Assembly (NCBI GenBank): GCA_016808115.1 | Contig: JAEQBH010002966.1 | Coordinates: 248,001-312,000, forward strand | From: Tetrastigma voinierianum | Lineage: Eukaryota > Streptophyta > Magnoliopsida > Vitales > Vitaceae | DNA: 64,000 nucleotides | Direction of reading: 5' to 3' | In this document: piece after piece, positions 1 through 11,252 of the stretch | Layout: each line of letters begins with the position of its first letter | Numbering within the stretch: position 1 is the first letter of the stretch | Notes under the pieces: generated by a model | What the model was told of the DNA's origin: nothing | Database searches by the model: none | The model's input: the letters and a program-made list of their open reading frames with translations, nothing else | Made by a program: the position numbers and the translations under genes

Positions 1-2130
1 GAAAACTATATAAAAACATAACAGAAGACACTCGACCTCTAGCACCCTCCCGGTAAAGAAGCATAGACATGTAATAGGGATAGGAAAGTTAGAGGCGAGT
101 GCGACCACCTCCCGATCTCGTGGTGGTGGTGGATCAGAAACTTATTCTTCTCTTTGTGGCTTGACATGTCTAGAAGGAGAACAACTGGCTGGCCCCGGGT
201 GTATTGGCTCATCTCGTGTCGGGAACATCACGAGAGGCCAAAGGTGACTCATGATGCTGCTGGAGCATGGCATGTGTTTGCCCGAAAGTGGTCTCGGCTC
301 GAGTCAATCTACGATCCATCGGCCTTTATTGCGAGTCTGTGACGAGCCCGGCATCATAACACCTGCTAGCTCCCTGGTACTGACATGAATGTACTCCGGA
401 GAGTGTTGTGCTGTATATGATGGGCCGGGAGTATCAGCTGGGGCTGTGGCTGAAGCAGGTGGAGGATGAGATGGAGGAGATATATCTGGCACTGGGCTCC
501 TCTCCATCTCGGGCTCAGGAGCATGAATATCTCTCCTCTGTGAGTGCTCTGCCTCTTCGTCCGGTACCTCCTCCTAATCCCGCTGCTGGAGGAGAAAAGA
601 AATAGGCATCACCATAGCTCTCTCCAAAGACAGGACCTGAGGGCATCCTGATCCTCCAGCTCGTCGGGGGCTCCTGCGGAAAGCCAGTGCTCACGAGGAC
701 TGTAGCAGTCTCGGCATCAATAAAGGTAGACTCTCTGCTCGAGCCAGGCCCTTTCGGTGGACCTTGTCTTCAAAATGTAGCAGGGAGGGTCATCACCCGG
801 CTGGAGGGTGAACCCGGGAGCTCCCTGCGGGATCGGTCTGAGCCTCGAGAATGGCTCCCTACTATTTGAGCGTCGTCTTTGAAGAGGGAAGAAATTTGGT
901 ACGGGCGGATGATCAATAGAAGCATCGAGGCGGGGGCCTCGGAATAGTACGAGATCTCTTTGCCCAGTGTCTCGAGCAAGACTACGGACCATCTCCCAAT
1001 GTGTCGGGTGGGGCCCGATCCAGATAACCTCGAATTGGCTGCTTGTTTGTCTGCGAGCCCAGTGTGCCGATATATCTGGCTGCGAGAACTCCGGACTGAT
1101 CATCGTGCGAATCGGAGCTCAGGCGGACTTCGAGGCGCTCCGGGGAGTCATAGAATGGTAGAGCTGGCCAGACCACCGGGTGTCGGCGCACGGCGTCGTA
1201 AATGGCGGCGACGAATAATGCTCGATCGGCCTCGCTAGAATCCTTTGGTCTGGGGTCGGTGTCGTAGCCGGGACGTCGTAATACGACTCCCCATGAAAAT
1301 CCCTCGCGTGTAGGCCGACATTCCCCGAGATAGGATGCTAGACGAATAAGGGCCTCCTGATCCTCGAGGGGCGGCGATAGCGAGCGATAAAGTGCCCTGG
1401 CTCTTGACGTAGAAGGTGACGGTGTGGCCTGGGGATGAGGACTCACCGGTCGAAGTACGGGCCCTCTTAAGAGGGGCGGACCCTCCTAGATCTCCTACGT
1501 AGTGGTGGGGAGCCGGGGGTCCCATCCGGTGCGATATCTCTGAGATCCTGAGGCTCCTCGGGGTTGCCTCGAGGGTGGAGGTGATGTAGGGTGCGGATCC
1601 AGGAGCCTTGAGACTCTTGCTCCGGCTCGAGTCTTGAACGACCCAGGGCTGGCGGGACCCACCTGCAGTGCAGCACCATGGTACACTTGGTGAAAAGGAC
1701 AGGGAGCGGGCTCGACGAAGTGGAATTTAGGGCGGCGACAATTTGAGCAGGAGCTCAGCGTTGATGAATGAGGCACTCTGCAATAAGAACCCTGGACATA
1801 GACGAACCAGGGCTCGCGGGCAGGGGATCAGGGTTCGGCTATGCGTGCTGTAAGTGACTCACGGCGGCGGCGGCGGCCGGTGCTCGGGGCGCGGTGATGG
1901 GCCCAGTGCGGCTGCGGGAGGCCGACGGTGGTGGCTTAGTGGTTGCAGACGAAACCGGGGCTCGGGGCTTGTCACAGTCCAATGGTAGAGCGCGAGCAGG
2001 CGCGGTAGCGGCAGGTGAAGGTGGCGATGACTCAGGCACGGCTGCGGCTACGAGCGGGGCAGTGGCTTCAGTGGCTCGTGGTGCAGGCAAAACCCGGGGC
2101 TCGGCTACTCGGGAAGCAGAGCTCGACTAG
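1..2130 (-). pseudogene. Unidentified proline-rich coding relic
   Basis: I do not recognise this gene. Reading from about 2090 towards 1, the minus strand is GC-rich and gives a chain of proline/serine-rich open segments in shifting frames: an Ala/Pro-rich start (2090-1839), a more globular stretch (1446-982, containing DRALFVAAIYDAVRRHPVVW) and a Pro/Ser-rich end (507-304, containing PSYTAQHSPEYIHVSTREL). The frames overlap around 980-1103, as expected for one ancestral coding region broken by small indels. The setting beside an Athila/Tat-like element suggests an extra ORF of a retrotransposon rather than a host gene, but a decayed host exon is not excluded. No catalytic motif is visible. 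Confidence 0.35.
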
Positions 2131-2560
2131 GGGAGGGAAGAAGATGAAGTGTTTGAAAAAGCCCTCCCCCCTTATTTTATAAAGCCTGTAGGTAGCCGAA
2201 GAGTCACCATTTCGCTATTATAGCTTAAATCGAGCCAAAACATGCTTCACTGCAATCTAAATTTTCGGAAGATTAAAATTTAAATAATAAAAATTAAAAA
2301 TAAAAATTATAATTTTTAAATATATTTAAAATTTTAATATATATATAAAAAAATATAATATTAAAACAAATCGCTTAAAAGGGAAGCACAACTGAAACTT
2401 ACTAAAATAGCCAACATTATTGAATCACCAAATTAAAATAAAACCTAAAATTATCGAGTCACTCTGGTTTATGAGAACACCAAACCAGCCCAAAGTCATC
2501 AATTACTCATGGAGGGTCAAGGGAGAGGATCTCTCAACCCTGGCAAAGGGCCTGACATGC
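2131..2560. other. AT-rich gap without recognised gene
   Basis: No coding segment is visible. About 2225-2370 is very AT-rich, with runs of A and T. At 2175-2184 a TATA-like box reads CTTTATAAAA on the minus strand, about 90 bases upstream of the proline-rich relic, so it could be that relic's old promoter. This is position-based inference only. Confidence 0.4.
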
Positions 2561-2723
2561 CTTGACGCTTGATTTCATAGTTAATTTTCCTTCCACTGGC
2601 CGATTCGAATCGGTTAAATCGGGCTCAGAGTGGCTAATGATGGTAATAATTAAAATACTTGCTTCACCTTGGTTGGCTATTTCCCGCACTTTGGACATTT
2701 AACTTCCCTGTAGCATCCCCCAA

Positions 2724-3350
2724 TTAACTCGAACAGACTTCATCGCTCACTCGATCTTCGCCCCCACCAGGCTTGTTATCCAAGTGAAATATGTTCCGCC
2801 TAAGGTCATGTTGCCAAAAGTAAGTTGCATGACTCCATTTCCGGCAATTGATGATCGTGATTAGCAGCAAGTGGGCTATAAATGGTCTTCCCAAGATAAT
2901 TGGAACATGATTGGGGCCCATTTGCTATCGGCTCTCAGACAAGCACTACAGTCTAATGGTAGTAGAATTTGTCTACTCGACTCAACACATCCTCAACTAT
3001 TCCCCTTAGGAATCTTACCGATCGGGACGGCCAAAGATAGAGTGATGTTGGTAGGTTTAAGCTTTCCCAAACCTTAACCGCTTATACAGTATGGCAATAG
3101 GTTCACACTGCTTCCTGTGATCGCGCTTTATTTCTCTACGCAAGTCCCACCAATGTCGACCGATATCATGGGAGATCCCGGATCCTCAGATTGACTGGCC
3201 TGCTTTGGATTATGGCACGCACTCTGCTCAAATAAAAATGCCTTTTTTCAATGCCCAATCCCTCTTTGATCAGGCTGCAGATCCTTTAAAAACTTTGCAT
3301 AGGCAGGACTTGCTCTACGATGTCCAAAAGGGGTATAGTCGACCTTCACC
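2724..3350 (-). pseudogene. Retroviral-type aspartic protease relic (element M)
   Basis: This is the protease part of an Athila/Tat gag-pol, which would cleave the polyprotein inside virus-like particles. On the minus strand the order is YAKFLKDL (about 3285), then SSVNLLP where an active copy carries the catalytic Asp-Ser/Thr-Gly region, then KIPKGIVEDVL (about 3030), and finally PIILGRPF with ATYF and NIFHLDNKP (2921-2724). The conserved motifs fall in different frames, so there are at least two frameshifts. The catalytic aspartate position is not intact (ITGSSVNLLP), so the enzyme is dead. It follows the gag of the same element. Confidence 0.7.
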
Positions 3351-3869
3351 CGCCTTAGACTTCTAGGATGCCCGCCCGCCGGGATGCCTCTCTCTGGGCC
3401 TCCGATGCCTGGGAATGGTGCGCCACGCTGTTTCCATTGAGTCCCCACCGATGCTCACTCTTCAGCTCACCTTCCTGCTCCTTGCATGTTTTCAATGAAA
3501 TTTTGGGCACAGTCGCTTCTATTTCTCTCTTCCACTTCTCGTAGTGATTATAGCCTTCTACCTCATCCATTCCCGAATTGCTAGGATGAACCTACCTCAT
3601 GCACTCCTTGATTTGGCAATGTTCGGGAAGTGAACCTTCCTCTCTCCTCGTACTTCCGTAATATCAAGGATTCGTGATCGAACACGCAAGTTGTCTATTT
3701 TCCGACAAGACGGCTCTGCTTCCATCATTCTCTTGTTCGGGCAGTTTCTTCAAAAGATTTAACTTTGTGCCAATTGTGATTGATCCCTTTGTTCTTCCAC
3801 AAAATCTGGCTTACCACCTTGCTTCAGTTCAATATGGCTTGGTTCCACGAGAGTGAGGATGATGACGGC

Positions 3870-5035
3870 TTGGTCGTAGATGAGGAACCAAACTGCTTGT
3901 TTGGCACCCGGGGCACATAGGCAAGGGATTAGGCTCTCCGTGATAGGTTAGGTGATTTTTCCAATTGGAATTGTAGGTATACTCATATAAGTATTAGGTT
4001 GCGTGGCTTGTATTGACCTACGACATTTGCATATTCTGACATCAAATCCTTCACTGAAGGGGCACTTGGATGATGTTCTCCTGGATTGGCAGTGGATTGA
4101 CAACTGGTGAATGGATTGGCTTGTGCAGGATTTTCAGTCACTGCATGCACTTCATGGAGCCTCTTTCCTTCTAACTTCTCCACCTTCCTAGCTATGGTTG
4201 AGATTTTTGCCTTCATTTCCATGTCCTCCGACAAAGGTAAAATCCCTCCCTTCGTGTCGAGGGCCTCATTTTCCACTCCTGGGTTTGGCTCATCCCAACC
4301 CTAGAAGTTTCACCCACATAACTCAAGAAATCCATGGCCTTCATCCGGCTTTGCTCGAAATCACTTCCACACATGGTTTCTAAGCACCGTTTACGGCAGG
4401 GACATACCATTATGTAAATGATTCACTAACATCCGTGTCAAACCATGATTGGACACAAGCACCGATGGTTCCATGAATCTCTCCCCAAGCATCGTAGAAT
4501 TTCCTCTCGTCATAAGTCGAAAGTGTAGATCTGGGCTTCTTCAAACTCCGCTGGTCTTTGTGGCACTCAAGAATTTCTTCAAAATCTAGCTTCAAGATCG
4601 GCCCAATTTCAAATCGCCTGCCCATGAAGTCGACACTTGGCTTCTCATTCCTGAGGGTCAAATCTAAAAATGCCTTCTCAAATCTGAAAGCAACTCCATG
4701 CTCTGCTATATTCCTTCCTTAAAAGTAAGGCACACCTCCTCAAAATCCCTTATATGCGAATATGGATTTTCATCTCAGGCTGATGAAAGGAAGCAGGGGC
4801 ACCAGTAGGTCTCACCGCCACATCCTCGCCAGGAGCATGACGTGGTGAGGGCACTAACTCGAGGGTGTATGGTCCCCATCGACCCGTATGTTGTCGATTC
4901 CACCGGGGCACCCGGGCCGACTACTGCTCCTCAGAGGATCCATTCGGGTCACTTTGCACACCGACCTACTCAGCCTGCTCACCTGGTGCACTCACTCTTT
5001 GCGCCACTGATGTCCCTCCGTCCCGCTGTCGCATA
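3870..5035 (-). pseudogene. Gag relic of element M
   Basis: Gag builds the virus-like particle of the retrotransposon. A possible start is near 5035 (MRQRDGGTSVAQ), just after the primer site. Recognisable later parts are MKAMDFLSYVGETSRV (about 4310), EMKAKISTIARKVEKLEG (4276-4130) and DLMSEYANVVGQYKPRN (about 4010), followed by SPNLSRRA and AYVPRVPNKQF. This is the usual C-terminal half of Athila/Tat gag. A frameshift near 4280 separates the SRV and ENEALDTKGG segments, and stops occur upstream. The protease relic follows in the same direction. I see no zinc knuckle. Confidence 0.65.
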
Positions 5036-5261
5036 AACACCGTTAAGCACAAAAATTAACAAACAAAGAACACCAACAACTTGCCAAAAGGTTAGTGTTA
5101 GCTAAATCAAAAACTCGATCAGACAAATAAAAACAAGGCAAAGAATCGCCTACAGAAACATGCGCTATTGCAACCGACTTCAAAGGATCCAAAGGTCACC
5201 TACACTTGTAAATGAGGATTACAAGTACACCCCAACTTAATCATACATAGTTTGGCACCAT

Positions 5262-5279
5262 CCCTGCAGAACGGCGCCA
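5262..5279 (-). promoter_or_regulatory. Primer-binding site, tRNA-Asp type (element M)
   Basis: The minus strand reads TGGCGCCGTT followed by CTGCAGGGA. The first ten bases match the complement of the 3' end of plant tRNA-Asp, the primer known for Athila/Tat elements; the rest has diverged. It lies two bases inside the LTR end, the normal position. Confidence 0.7.
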
Positions 5280-6139
5280 TTTGATCTGTACACGGCAGGT
5301 GAGCTGAATCAACAAAATTTGTTTCCTATAGCCCTCCTACTCGCAGAGTCAAGCTACCGCAAAGATAGCGGCCCAGGGCCGAACACTGGATGGGTTTTCA
5401 TCCTAGGAATGATTCGAGACGTTGTTGAAAATGGTGAGGCTTTTTGTTTGGATTTTTTGGAATTTTGTTCAAATAAAGGGAGGTTGTATGTTCACTGACC
5501 GGGATCGAAATGGTTAAAGTGAAGTGTAAACGGTAACCCTAAGGTTTAGGCCACCAGCTTGATAACACGGGGTTATCAAGTGTCCTCGGGTCATATCCTC
5601 ACATTATGGCAAGTAACATATAGTCAAAGCCATAACCGGATCTTTGTTTAGCTTTAAAACCTAACCCTAGAACCACTCCTATTTGAGTCAACACAGGTAA
5701 CATGCATTCACAGCTCCTTTCAGTTTAAAACCCTAACACTCAACCTCATTTCAGTGGCTCGTAAAGGCCATCTAAAGAATATTTATGCATCTAACAATAA
5801 GTATGCACTATACCCTAAAGCATGGCAAGTATTGGCCAAAGTAATGACATTAAATGGCATTAAACCCTAGTTTGAAAGCTTCGAGCTGCAAATACAAGAC
5901 TGTGAGTATTTAAAACATGAGGACCACCCTCGCAACTCCGCCCAAAACTAAGCTAGCCACCTTCCTTTTCTATAAAGCTTAGTTTTCAAGCACTCCTTGA
6001 GTTGTCATCCTCTAAGGGGGTGTTTGGCAGCCTAGAAATGAAAGAAAGAGGAGCAGGTACAGAGAAAAGCAAACCCTAAAACGAAGTCGCGAATTCTTCT
6101 TGAAATCAAAAGTTGCTTAGGGTTACAAAATCATGGGGG

Positions 6140-6149
6140 CTTATATAGG
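6140..6149 (-). promoter_or_regulatory. TATA box of element M LTR
   Basis: The minus strand reads CCTATATAAG, in a CTATATAAG context, about 860 bases upstream of the LTR end. Transcription would run towards gag. The box separates an upstream motif cluster (U3) from the R/U5 part shared with element A. Confidence 0.6.
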
Positions 6150-6299
6150 CCACCCAAAGTGTGAAAATACAAGAATGCCTAAAACATTGGCTGATACAAG
6201 GGACAAGGTGGTAATACACCAAAACGTAGTCAAGAAGAACAAATACACAAAATTAACAGGGGGCAATCTCAAGACAGCAGAGAATCTCCCGCTAGGATA

Positions 6300-6583
6300 C
6301 GAAATTTCGCTAGTTTAATAAATTCCCCGTCAGCCTGGGCCAAATTCATACGCAGATAGCGAAATTGAGAAATTTCGTTACAATGAAATTCCCGCCAGCC
6401 TGAATAAAAATATGAGAGATAGCTTAAATTGGTTAATTTTCAAGAGGCACAAGGAATTTCTAGATAGAGAAATTTCGCTAGCCTAGCGAGCCTTCCAATT
6501 TCGCTAGGGATTGCAAAATTTTCGCTATGGTCGTAAATTTTTTCGCAATCCCACGAAATTCTTCGCAATCATAGCGAAATTTC
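6300..6583. repeat. GAAATTTCGC palindrome cluster in U3 of M
   Basis: Within about 285 bases the motif GAAATTTCGC, or its halves TTTCGC and GCGAAA, occurs repeatedly: CGAAATTTCG at 6300-6309, GAAATTTCGT near 6370, GAAATTTCGC at 6470-6479, further TTTCGC or TTCGCTA copies at 6497-6545, and GCGAAATTTC at 6574-6583. The core GAAATTTC is self-complementary. The cluster sits 150-440 bases upstream of the LTR TATA box. Confidence 0.6.
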
Positions 6584-6894
6584 CCGGTTGCCTCGCTTTG
6601 CTTCACCGCACCATACTTCTTCTATCGCATCCCTTTTCATCACTTCATTTCATTTCTTCCTTTCTTGAATCTTGATATTTTTGATGGTCGAAAATAGTTT
6701 CAATCTTCATACCAAAGACATATCTCGATATCGAACTCGAACTTAGTGGCCAAGGCATGCAAAATAACCAAAAATAACCTCGCAATGGCATAAGTGATAC
6801 TAAGTGGACCTAACACCTCACTGGTTTATTGATATGATTAGCGCAAGAAAAGTACTCAAACCTATCTCGAATAGTGGCTCAAAATAAAGACTGG

Positions 6895-8433
6895 GCACTA
6901 ATCAATCGCACAATCGAAGCCAGACATGGCCTACTCTCTAATGGTAGGCACAAAGGAAGATCCGTCTCAACTCGGTCAAGTAGATGCGCAGAACCAAGTG
7001 GTAGTGGAGCAATCAAACCCCCTTTAACCAATCTCTGAAATGCTCGGCTCAGTGGAATCTTAAGTTGTGTAAATTTCCCCGGTCGGGGCTCCCAGGAGGC
7101 GTGCTCTATACCGCCGATGATGATTCATACAGTGGCCTCCGATACGCCTCGCGCAGCATATACCCGGCGTGGTGGGGGATGTCAATAAGTAGGCCCTGTC
7201 GGCCTATAGGGAGCAACTGGTCTATACTGATCCTGTTGTACCATTTGGTAAGGAATATATGTAGATTGTCTATGAGTCTATGGCCGACGTGAAACCCTGT
7301 GGCTCGATGTACCAATAGCACTAATATCTGACGATTTGGGGCCTGGCCCTAGCTTCTTCCCCTTTGAATTTAGAGGGGAAGAGTCTGCCCATAATCCTCT
7401 AGCTATGCCTTCCTCAATGCAATAGAGGGCCTGAACCAATGATCCAAAGTCTGTCTGTGGAAAGCCCATGAGATGCCTGCAAGAACTGGGTCAAGACTAC
7501 GATAATCATGCCGATCTAATCGCACTCGAGGGTCTATCTATAATATTGCATATCTTCCCTCCAAATAGGAGATAAATGAAGTGATTAACTCCATCCGGCC
7601 TCTACTCCGAGGGCCTCCAATCCTCCTGATACGCTCCACAATGCATTAAAAGAGGCCATCTCGATAAACTCCTCGTCCCAAATCGCCCCATGTCCTACTT
7701 CGAAGGGTCCAATGAGGCGGAAACCAACGCCGAGCGACACCACTGAAGGATAGAGGAATATCATAATCATTTGTGCCCATCCAAATTTATGGTCGGCATA
7801 ACAAATAAGCCAGATAACTACAAGTGAATACGGGGGCACCCTATCCCCGTGTACCTCTCAATGTCCGGCATGCGGAACTCAACTGGCAAGGCTACGACTA
7901 GAAAGTCATCATATCCGTCCCAACCTATAACTCCATCAGAAACATGCATAGACCTGATCCTCTGCTCAATCCTATCAATACGGGCCTGGGTGTCATCAAT
8001 AATATATGCAGGGACCACTATAGATTATGGTATGGTCTCAGTCTGATCGTGCAATACAAATGCTCTAGCCCGTGGGGCTAACTGAACAGGTGGTGGTATT
8101 GGGGTGGAACTGTATAGTCCTGTTGTACAGTGGGTCAGATGGTGGTGGTGGTGGTGGTGGTGGAGGTGTAGTAAAGTCATACGGGGTGCTCCCCGGAATC
8201 GGCAATGGCTGGGCCTGATGCCCATCAATCCTTTGTCCCTATTGCAATATGGCATCCCGGAGAGATGCCATGGTATCAGTAATCTTAGCCAATTGGTCAA
8301 TAGTAGCGTACTGAGGGTCCATATCTCTATGATCTAATATTTTCTCTAACTGACTATGTGAATCTGATCCTCTAACAAGTCTACCTCCGGTCCGGATCCA
8401 AGCTCGGGAACCTAGGTCGGCCTCAATCAACAA
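6895..8433 (-). pseudogene. Gypsy gag relic G
   Basis: Gag of a different Ty3/gypsy family from M. From right to left: DPQYATIDQLAKITDTMASL (about 8320), a proline-run linker encoded by the TGG/CCA repeat, RIDRIEQRIRSMHVSDGVIG (about 7980), PDIERYTGIGCPRIHL (7865-7818), the capsid-core signature GVARRWF and TWGDLGR (about 7750-7680), VTSFIS-type residues near 7590, and GFPQTDFGSLVQALYCIEEG (7469-7410). PLSRAFQRLVKGGL follows near 7030. Several frameshifts and stops break it. No protease or pol follows, because element M starts near 6895. The family identification is by motif memory. Confidence 0.65.
8141..8163. repeat. TGG trinucleotide repeat
   Basis: About seven tandem TGG/GGT units. On the minus strand this encodes the proline/histidine run in the linker of gag relic G. 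Confidence 0.85.
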
Positions 8434-8439
8434 TCCTAC

Positions 8440-9200
8440 AAAAGGAAAGGGGTATGTCGGTCCCCGTGACTATCAATCCAGTAAGGTATGACTAAAATCC
8501 TTCGAGAGAATGAACTAACATGTGATGTAAACAACTAAACTGATATATGGCTTTACAAGCAGGAGCTGATTCCGAAGAAGTACGGTGGAGCACCTTGGCG
8601 GGTAATGTGGCTCGTGTTTCATAACAGAAAGGCAAGTCTTAAAGCTAAACACGGATCGTACTCAGACGTGATTACATAACCTAAGATCCTAACCATCAAT
8701 CAAATGACACAGCCATGATGTCCATGAAATCCAAATTAGGGCCATACATTCATCACTGGCCTGATATCCGCACATTCCATAGCTCCTAAACATCGACATA
8801 TAGCCTTTACGCTTTAATTCGGCCTCCAAACTCCTAGTCGGGTCGAAGGCAAACAATCGGGAATGACTTAAGCAACTCAAGTAATCAATGAGGAATAATC
8901 ACCAAGACTAGTGATTCGGAAATAAGGATACAAGCGCCCATAAACACAAACAACCAAGTTAGCCATGCAAAAGATGGTAGCTTACGCAAAGAAACTATGT
9001 GCAAAGAGCAAGCCTACTACGACCCACACACAAACTAACCATCTATGCCAATCGTAAACATATAGTCAAGTACTAATCAACCATGAGCAAGCATGCTAGA
9101 ATCCAACAAGTGAACACACAAGCACAACAACCACAAGTGTATGCCAAATACTAACTGTGTAAGTGATCATCGATCATTTTAGGCCTAAGAGCTCCATCAA
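8440..9200. other. Unassigned stretch right of gag relic G
   Basis: I see no supported gene. The minus strand holds one open segment (8880-8689, MSCLSHSRLFAFDPTRSLE...) with unusual cysteine and tryptophan content, but no recognisable domain and no link to a neighbour. It may be leader or LTR of the element that carried gag relic G; no primer site or LTR edge could be fixed. Confidence 0.4.
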
Positions 9201-9214
9201 TAATGAACCACGTG

Positions 9215-9357
9215 GCTCCAATATACGCAACTTAAGTTCAAGCTTGACCCTCTTATGAAACCAGAGATTTTGGGTTCAATCCCTAGCGGAGTTGCTAATT
9301 GCGGGACCCTACCGCATCCACAGTCAAGGCGACTCATCATTTTAAAAAAAAAAGAAA
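9215..9357 (+). repeat. Possible tRNA-derived SINE
   Basis: GGGTTCAATCCC at 9270-9281 resembles the B box of an internal RNA polymerase III promoter, and the unit ends in an A-rich tail (TTTAAAAAAAAAAG at 9341-9354), as plant SINEs do. An A box is not clear and target duplications were not identified, so this is tentative. Confidence 0.3.
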
Positions 9358-9554
9358 TATTCATATTCAAAAGAGTAGAGCATCAGAATCTCATACTTGG
9401 TAATATACTTCCTTCTAATCTCATATCTACTAGGTAAATCATGGTTTTTGGATATTATTTTGATTGTTCCTTCGATGTACATGATAATGAGATATAATAT
9501 GCTCTAACTCTTAAAGAACTTGAGATTCCATGTAGCTGATTTCTGCAGTCGCCT

Positions 9555-9700
9555 TCACTAATTTGTAGTCCATATATGACCATCGCTTGGTACACGTCGA
9601 TAGTAGATTTTTGTCACCGCCTTTAACAGAGTGTTGTCTATATACAACCACACATGGGATACGTCGACAGTCGTATATGGAAGCACGTTTTGGCTACATC
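9555..9700. repeat. Degenerate ~66-bp tandem repeat
   Basis: Two adjacent segments share the order 'TAGTCCATATATGACCA ... ACACGTCGATAGT ... TTGTCACCGCC' and 'TTGTCTATATACAACCA ... ATACGTCGACAGT', with a further ACATCGACA near 9696. This looks like subterminal repeats of an old transposon, but no terminal inverted repeat was found. The rest of 9358-9880 shows nothing recognisable. Confidence 0.35.
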
Positions 9701-9880
9701 GACACTGCAATTAACCACATATGTTTTATCGCCTCTGTGATGGACAAATGCTTATAAATATCAAACGACTATAATGTTGGTCTCCAAGTTCGTTCTTACC
9801 GGAATACACCATCACAGTGGTAAGAAAGGAAATCTTGGAAGAGTAACTCATTTACATTCTCAGATTTGGCTGAAGAAGGA

Positions 9881-11233
9881 TGGTGCCTCAAAAGTACTAT
9901 TTGAGCCCCGTTTATTGCGTGTTTCTGGAGCATTTTGTGTACTAATTAGCGAATTAACCCGATTTGCACATTAAGGTCCCGTTTATTCTACTGATCGCAT
10001 TTTGTGACTATTTTTGTAGTTTTTGCAAGATAATCGTGGAAAAAATTATCGAAATATCTAAACACTAAGAACCCGAAGCAAACTCATCAAGGCGCATCGA
10101 CCTGTAGGAAAGAAGAGCAAAAAGTGAAGAAAAAATGGAGTTTCCGTAGAATTTTGCATGGTTGTAAAATTTCACACCTCGCACTTCGCAGGGTTGCAAT
10201 TTCAGATCCTGGGCCGCCACTGCTCATCTCAGAGGGCCATCGTCACTTTCCCCGCGACTTGTTGCTTTTTGACTTTTTTTTGTTACATTTTTTTGTTTCT
10301 TCCCATTTTAACCCTTGTAATAGCTTTTGATTTTGGTTTTTTTTGTAATCTTGCTCAATGGGGCGATATAAGCTCCAACCGCATCAGAACTAAAGAAAAC
10401 TTTTTGCTCATTAATAGACCCCATGAAGCCAAATTTCTCCATTTTTCCGCCTCATTTTCTCTCCCATTTTCTCTCACTTTCTGGGTAGCCAAACACCCTC
10501 CGAGGATGACAACTTGGAGGATGAGTGGCTAAACCCCCTTCATCCTTGAAGACGAAGGCTACTGGAGGAGGGTTCCAAGGGTTCTGAGGGTTTCTCACAG
10601 TTTCAACGCAGGTGATTGTTGTCGTTTTTGTGTTTCCTCTCAACCCTAGGTTCAAATCCCTTCGATGCATCTTGAATGACTCAGATTGGGTAATTTTAGG
10701 TCTGCAAAGGGATGCTTATTGCTGTATCCACCGAGATTCATTAGTTGCCATTTATTAGTCACTGTAAGATGGGTCAAGGAGATAGGTTTCACTGTCGAGG
10801 CCATTAACGTTCGCAATAAATATATACTTTAAAAGGAAATTTATTAAGGTTCGCCAGACGTTAAGATAAGATCCGTCGTGAAATTAATTATAGGTCATCC
10901 TCCCACCGCGAGGAAATGGACCTAAAAGGAACCCCTCAAAGTGACTTTTCGAACTCAAATCCAGCAAAATTGACACTTCACGATACTTTTTACATTTTAT
11001 TTATTTAAATTTCGCCAAAACAATACCCTTACTCGCTTTTATCACTACCTTAAAATCCAAACCAAATTCACCATTTCGCCTCTCACTGTAAATCATTTAT
11101 GCAAGAAAACCCATCCTCGAAGTTCGACCTTAGAGCTATTATATCACAGTTAGCTATGCTACGACAAAGAGGAGGAATTTAGGTTATAAATAAATATTGT
11201 CGATTCCGGTACACCTTACCGTGGCACGAATCA
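9881..11233 (+). repeat. 5' LTR of element A
   Basis: About 1.35 kb. It matches 23045-24377 in order: CTCAAAAGTACTATTTGAGCC, GTTTATTGC, TTTTGTGACTATTTTTGTAG, AGGATGACAACT, and the end AATTTAGGTTATAAAT ... GTGGCACGAATCA. The copies differ by many substitutions and short indels. A TATA-like box is at 10365. Open frames inside (for example 10158-10532) are not genes. Confidence 0.75.
10365..10373 (+). promoter_or_regulatory. TATA-like box of element A LTR
   Basis: GATATAAGC sits at the position equivalent to the TATA box of the related M LTR. The 3' LTR copy reads GCGATAAGC (23525-23533) and has lost the box. Confidence 0.5.
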
Positions 11234-11235
11234 AA

Positions 11236-11252
11236 TGGTGTCGTTGCCGGGA
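11236..11252 (+). promoter_or_regulatory. Primer-binding site, tRNA-Asp type (element A)
   Basis: TGGTGTCGTTGCCGGGA differs from the canonical tRNA-Asp complement only by two C-to-T changes at CpG or GC positions. It lies two bases after the LTR end. Confidence 0.75.

Larger units (their letters stand above)
2560..6895 (-). mobile_element. Element M, truncated Athila/Tat-like gypsy
   Basis: A minus-strand Ty3/gypsy element. From right to left it has an LTR with a TATA box, a tRNA-Asp-type primer site, gag and protease. Reverse transcriptase, integrase and a second LTR are missing in this window, so it is truncated near 2560. Family assignment rests on the tRNA-Asp primer site and on gag and protease motifs typical of Athila/Tat. 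Its LTR resembles that of element A (shared GCCAAACACCC...GAGGATGACAACT block), so M and A belong to one family. Its right edge lies within the sequence of gag relic G, suggesting M inserted into G. Confidence 0.7.
5282..6895 (-). repeat. LTR of element M
   Basis: This LTR ends (minus strand) in GATCA next to the primer site. A block reading GCCAAACACCCCCTT...GAGGATGACAACTC on the minus strand around 6010-6040 matches the LTR of element A around 10488-10520. Further homology to A's LTR start (TGAGCC, then AGGTCC and ATTTTTG) places the other edge near 6895, but that edge is approximate. It contains a TATA box at 6140-6149 and a GAAATTTCGC cluster upstream of it. No second copy of this LTR is in the window. 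Confidence 0.6.

Noticed and set aside
8025..8337. Frames with poly-Trp (+) and poly-His (-)
   Set aside because: Out-of-frame readings of the TGG/CCA repeat that encodes a proline run in gag relic G.
9440..9780. CACTA-type DNA transposon from the CGTCGA-containing repeats
   Set aside because: No terminal inverted repeat, no 3-bp duplication and no transposase motif could be found.
10158..10532. 124-residue plus-strand frame
   Set aside because: Lies inside the 5' LTR of element A; the equivalent region of the 3' LTR does not keep the frame.
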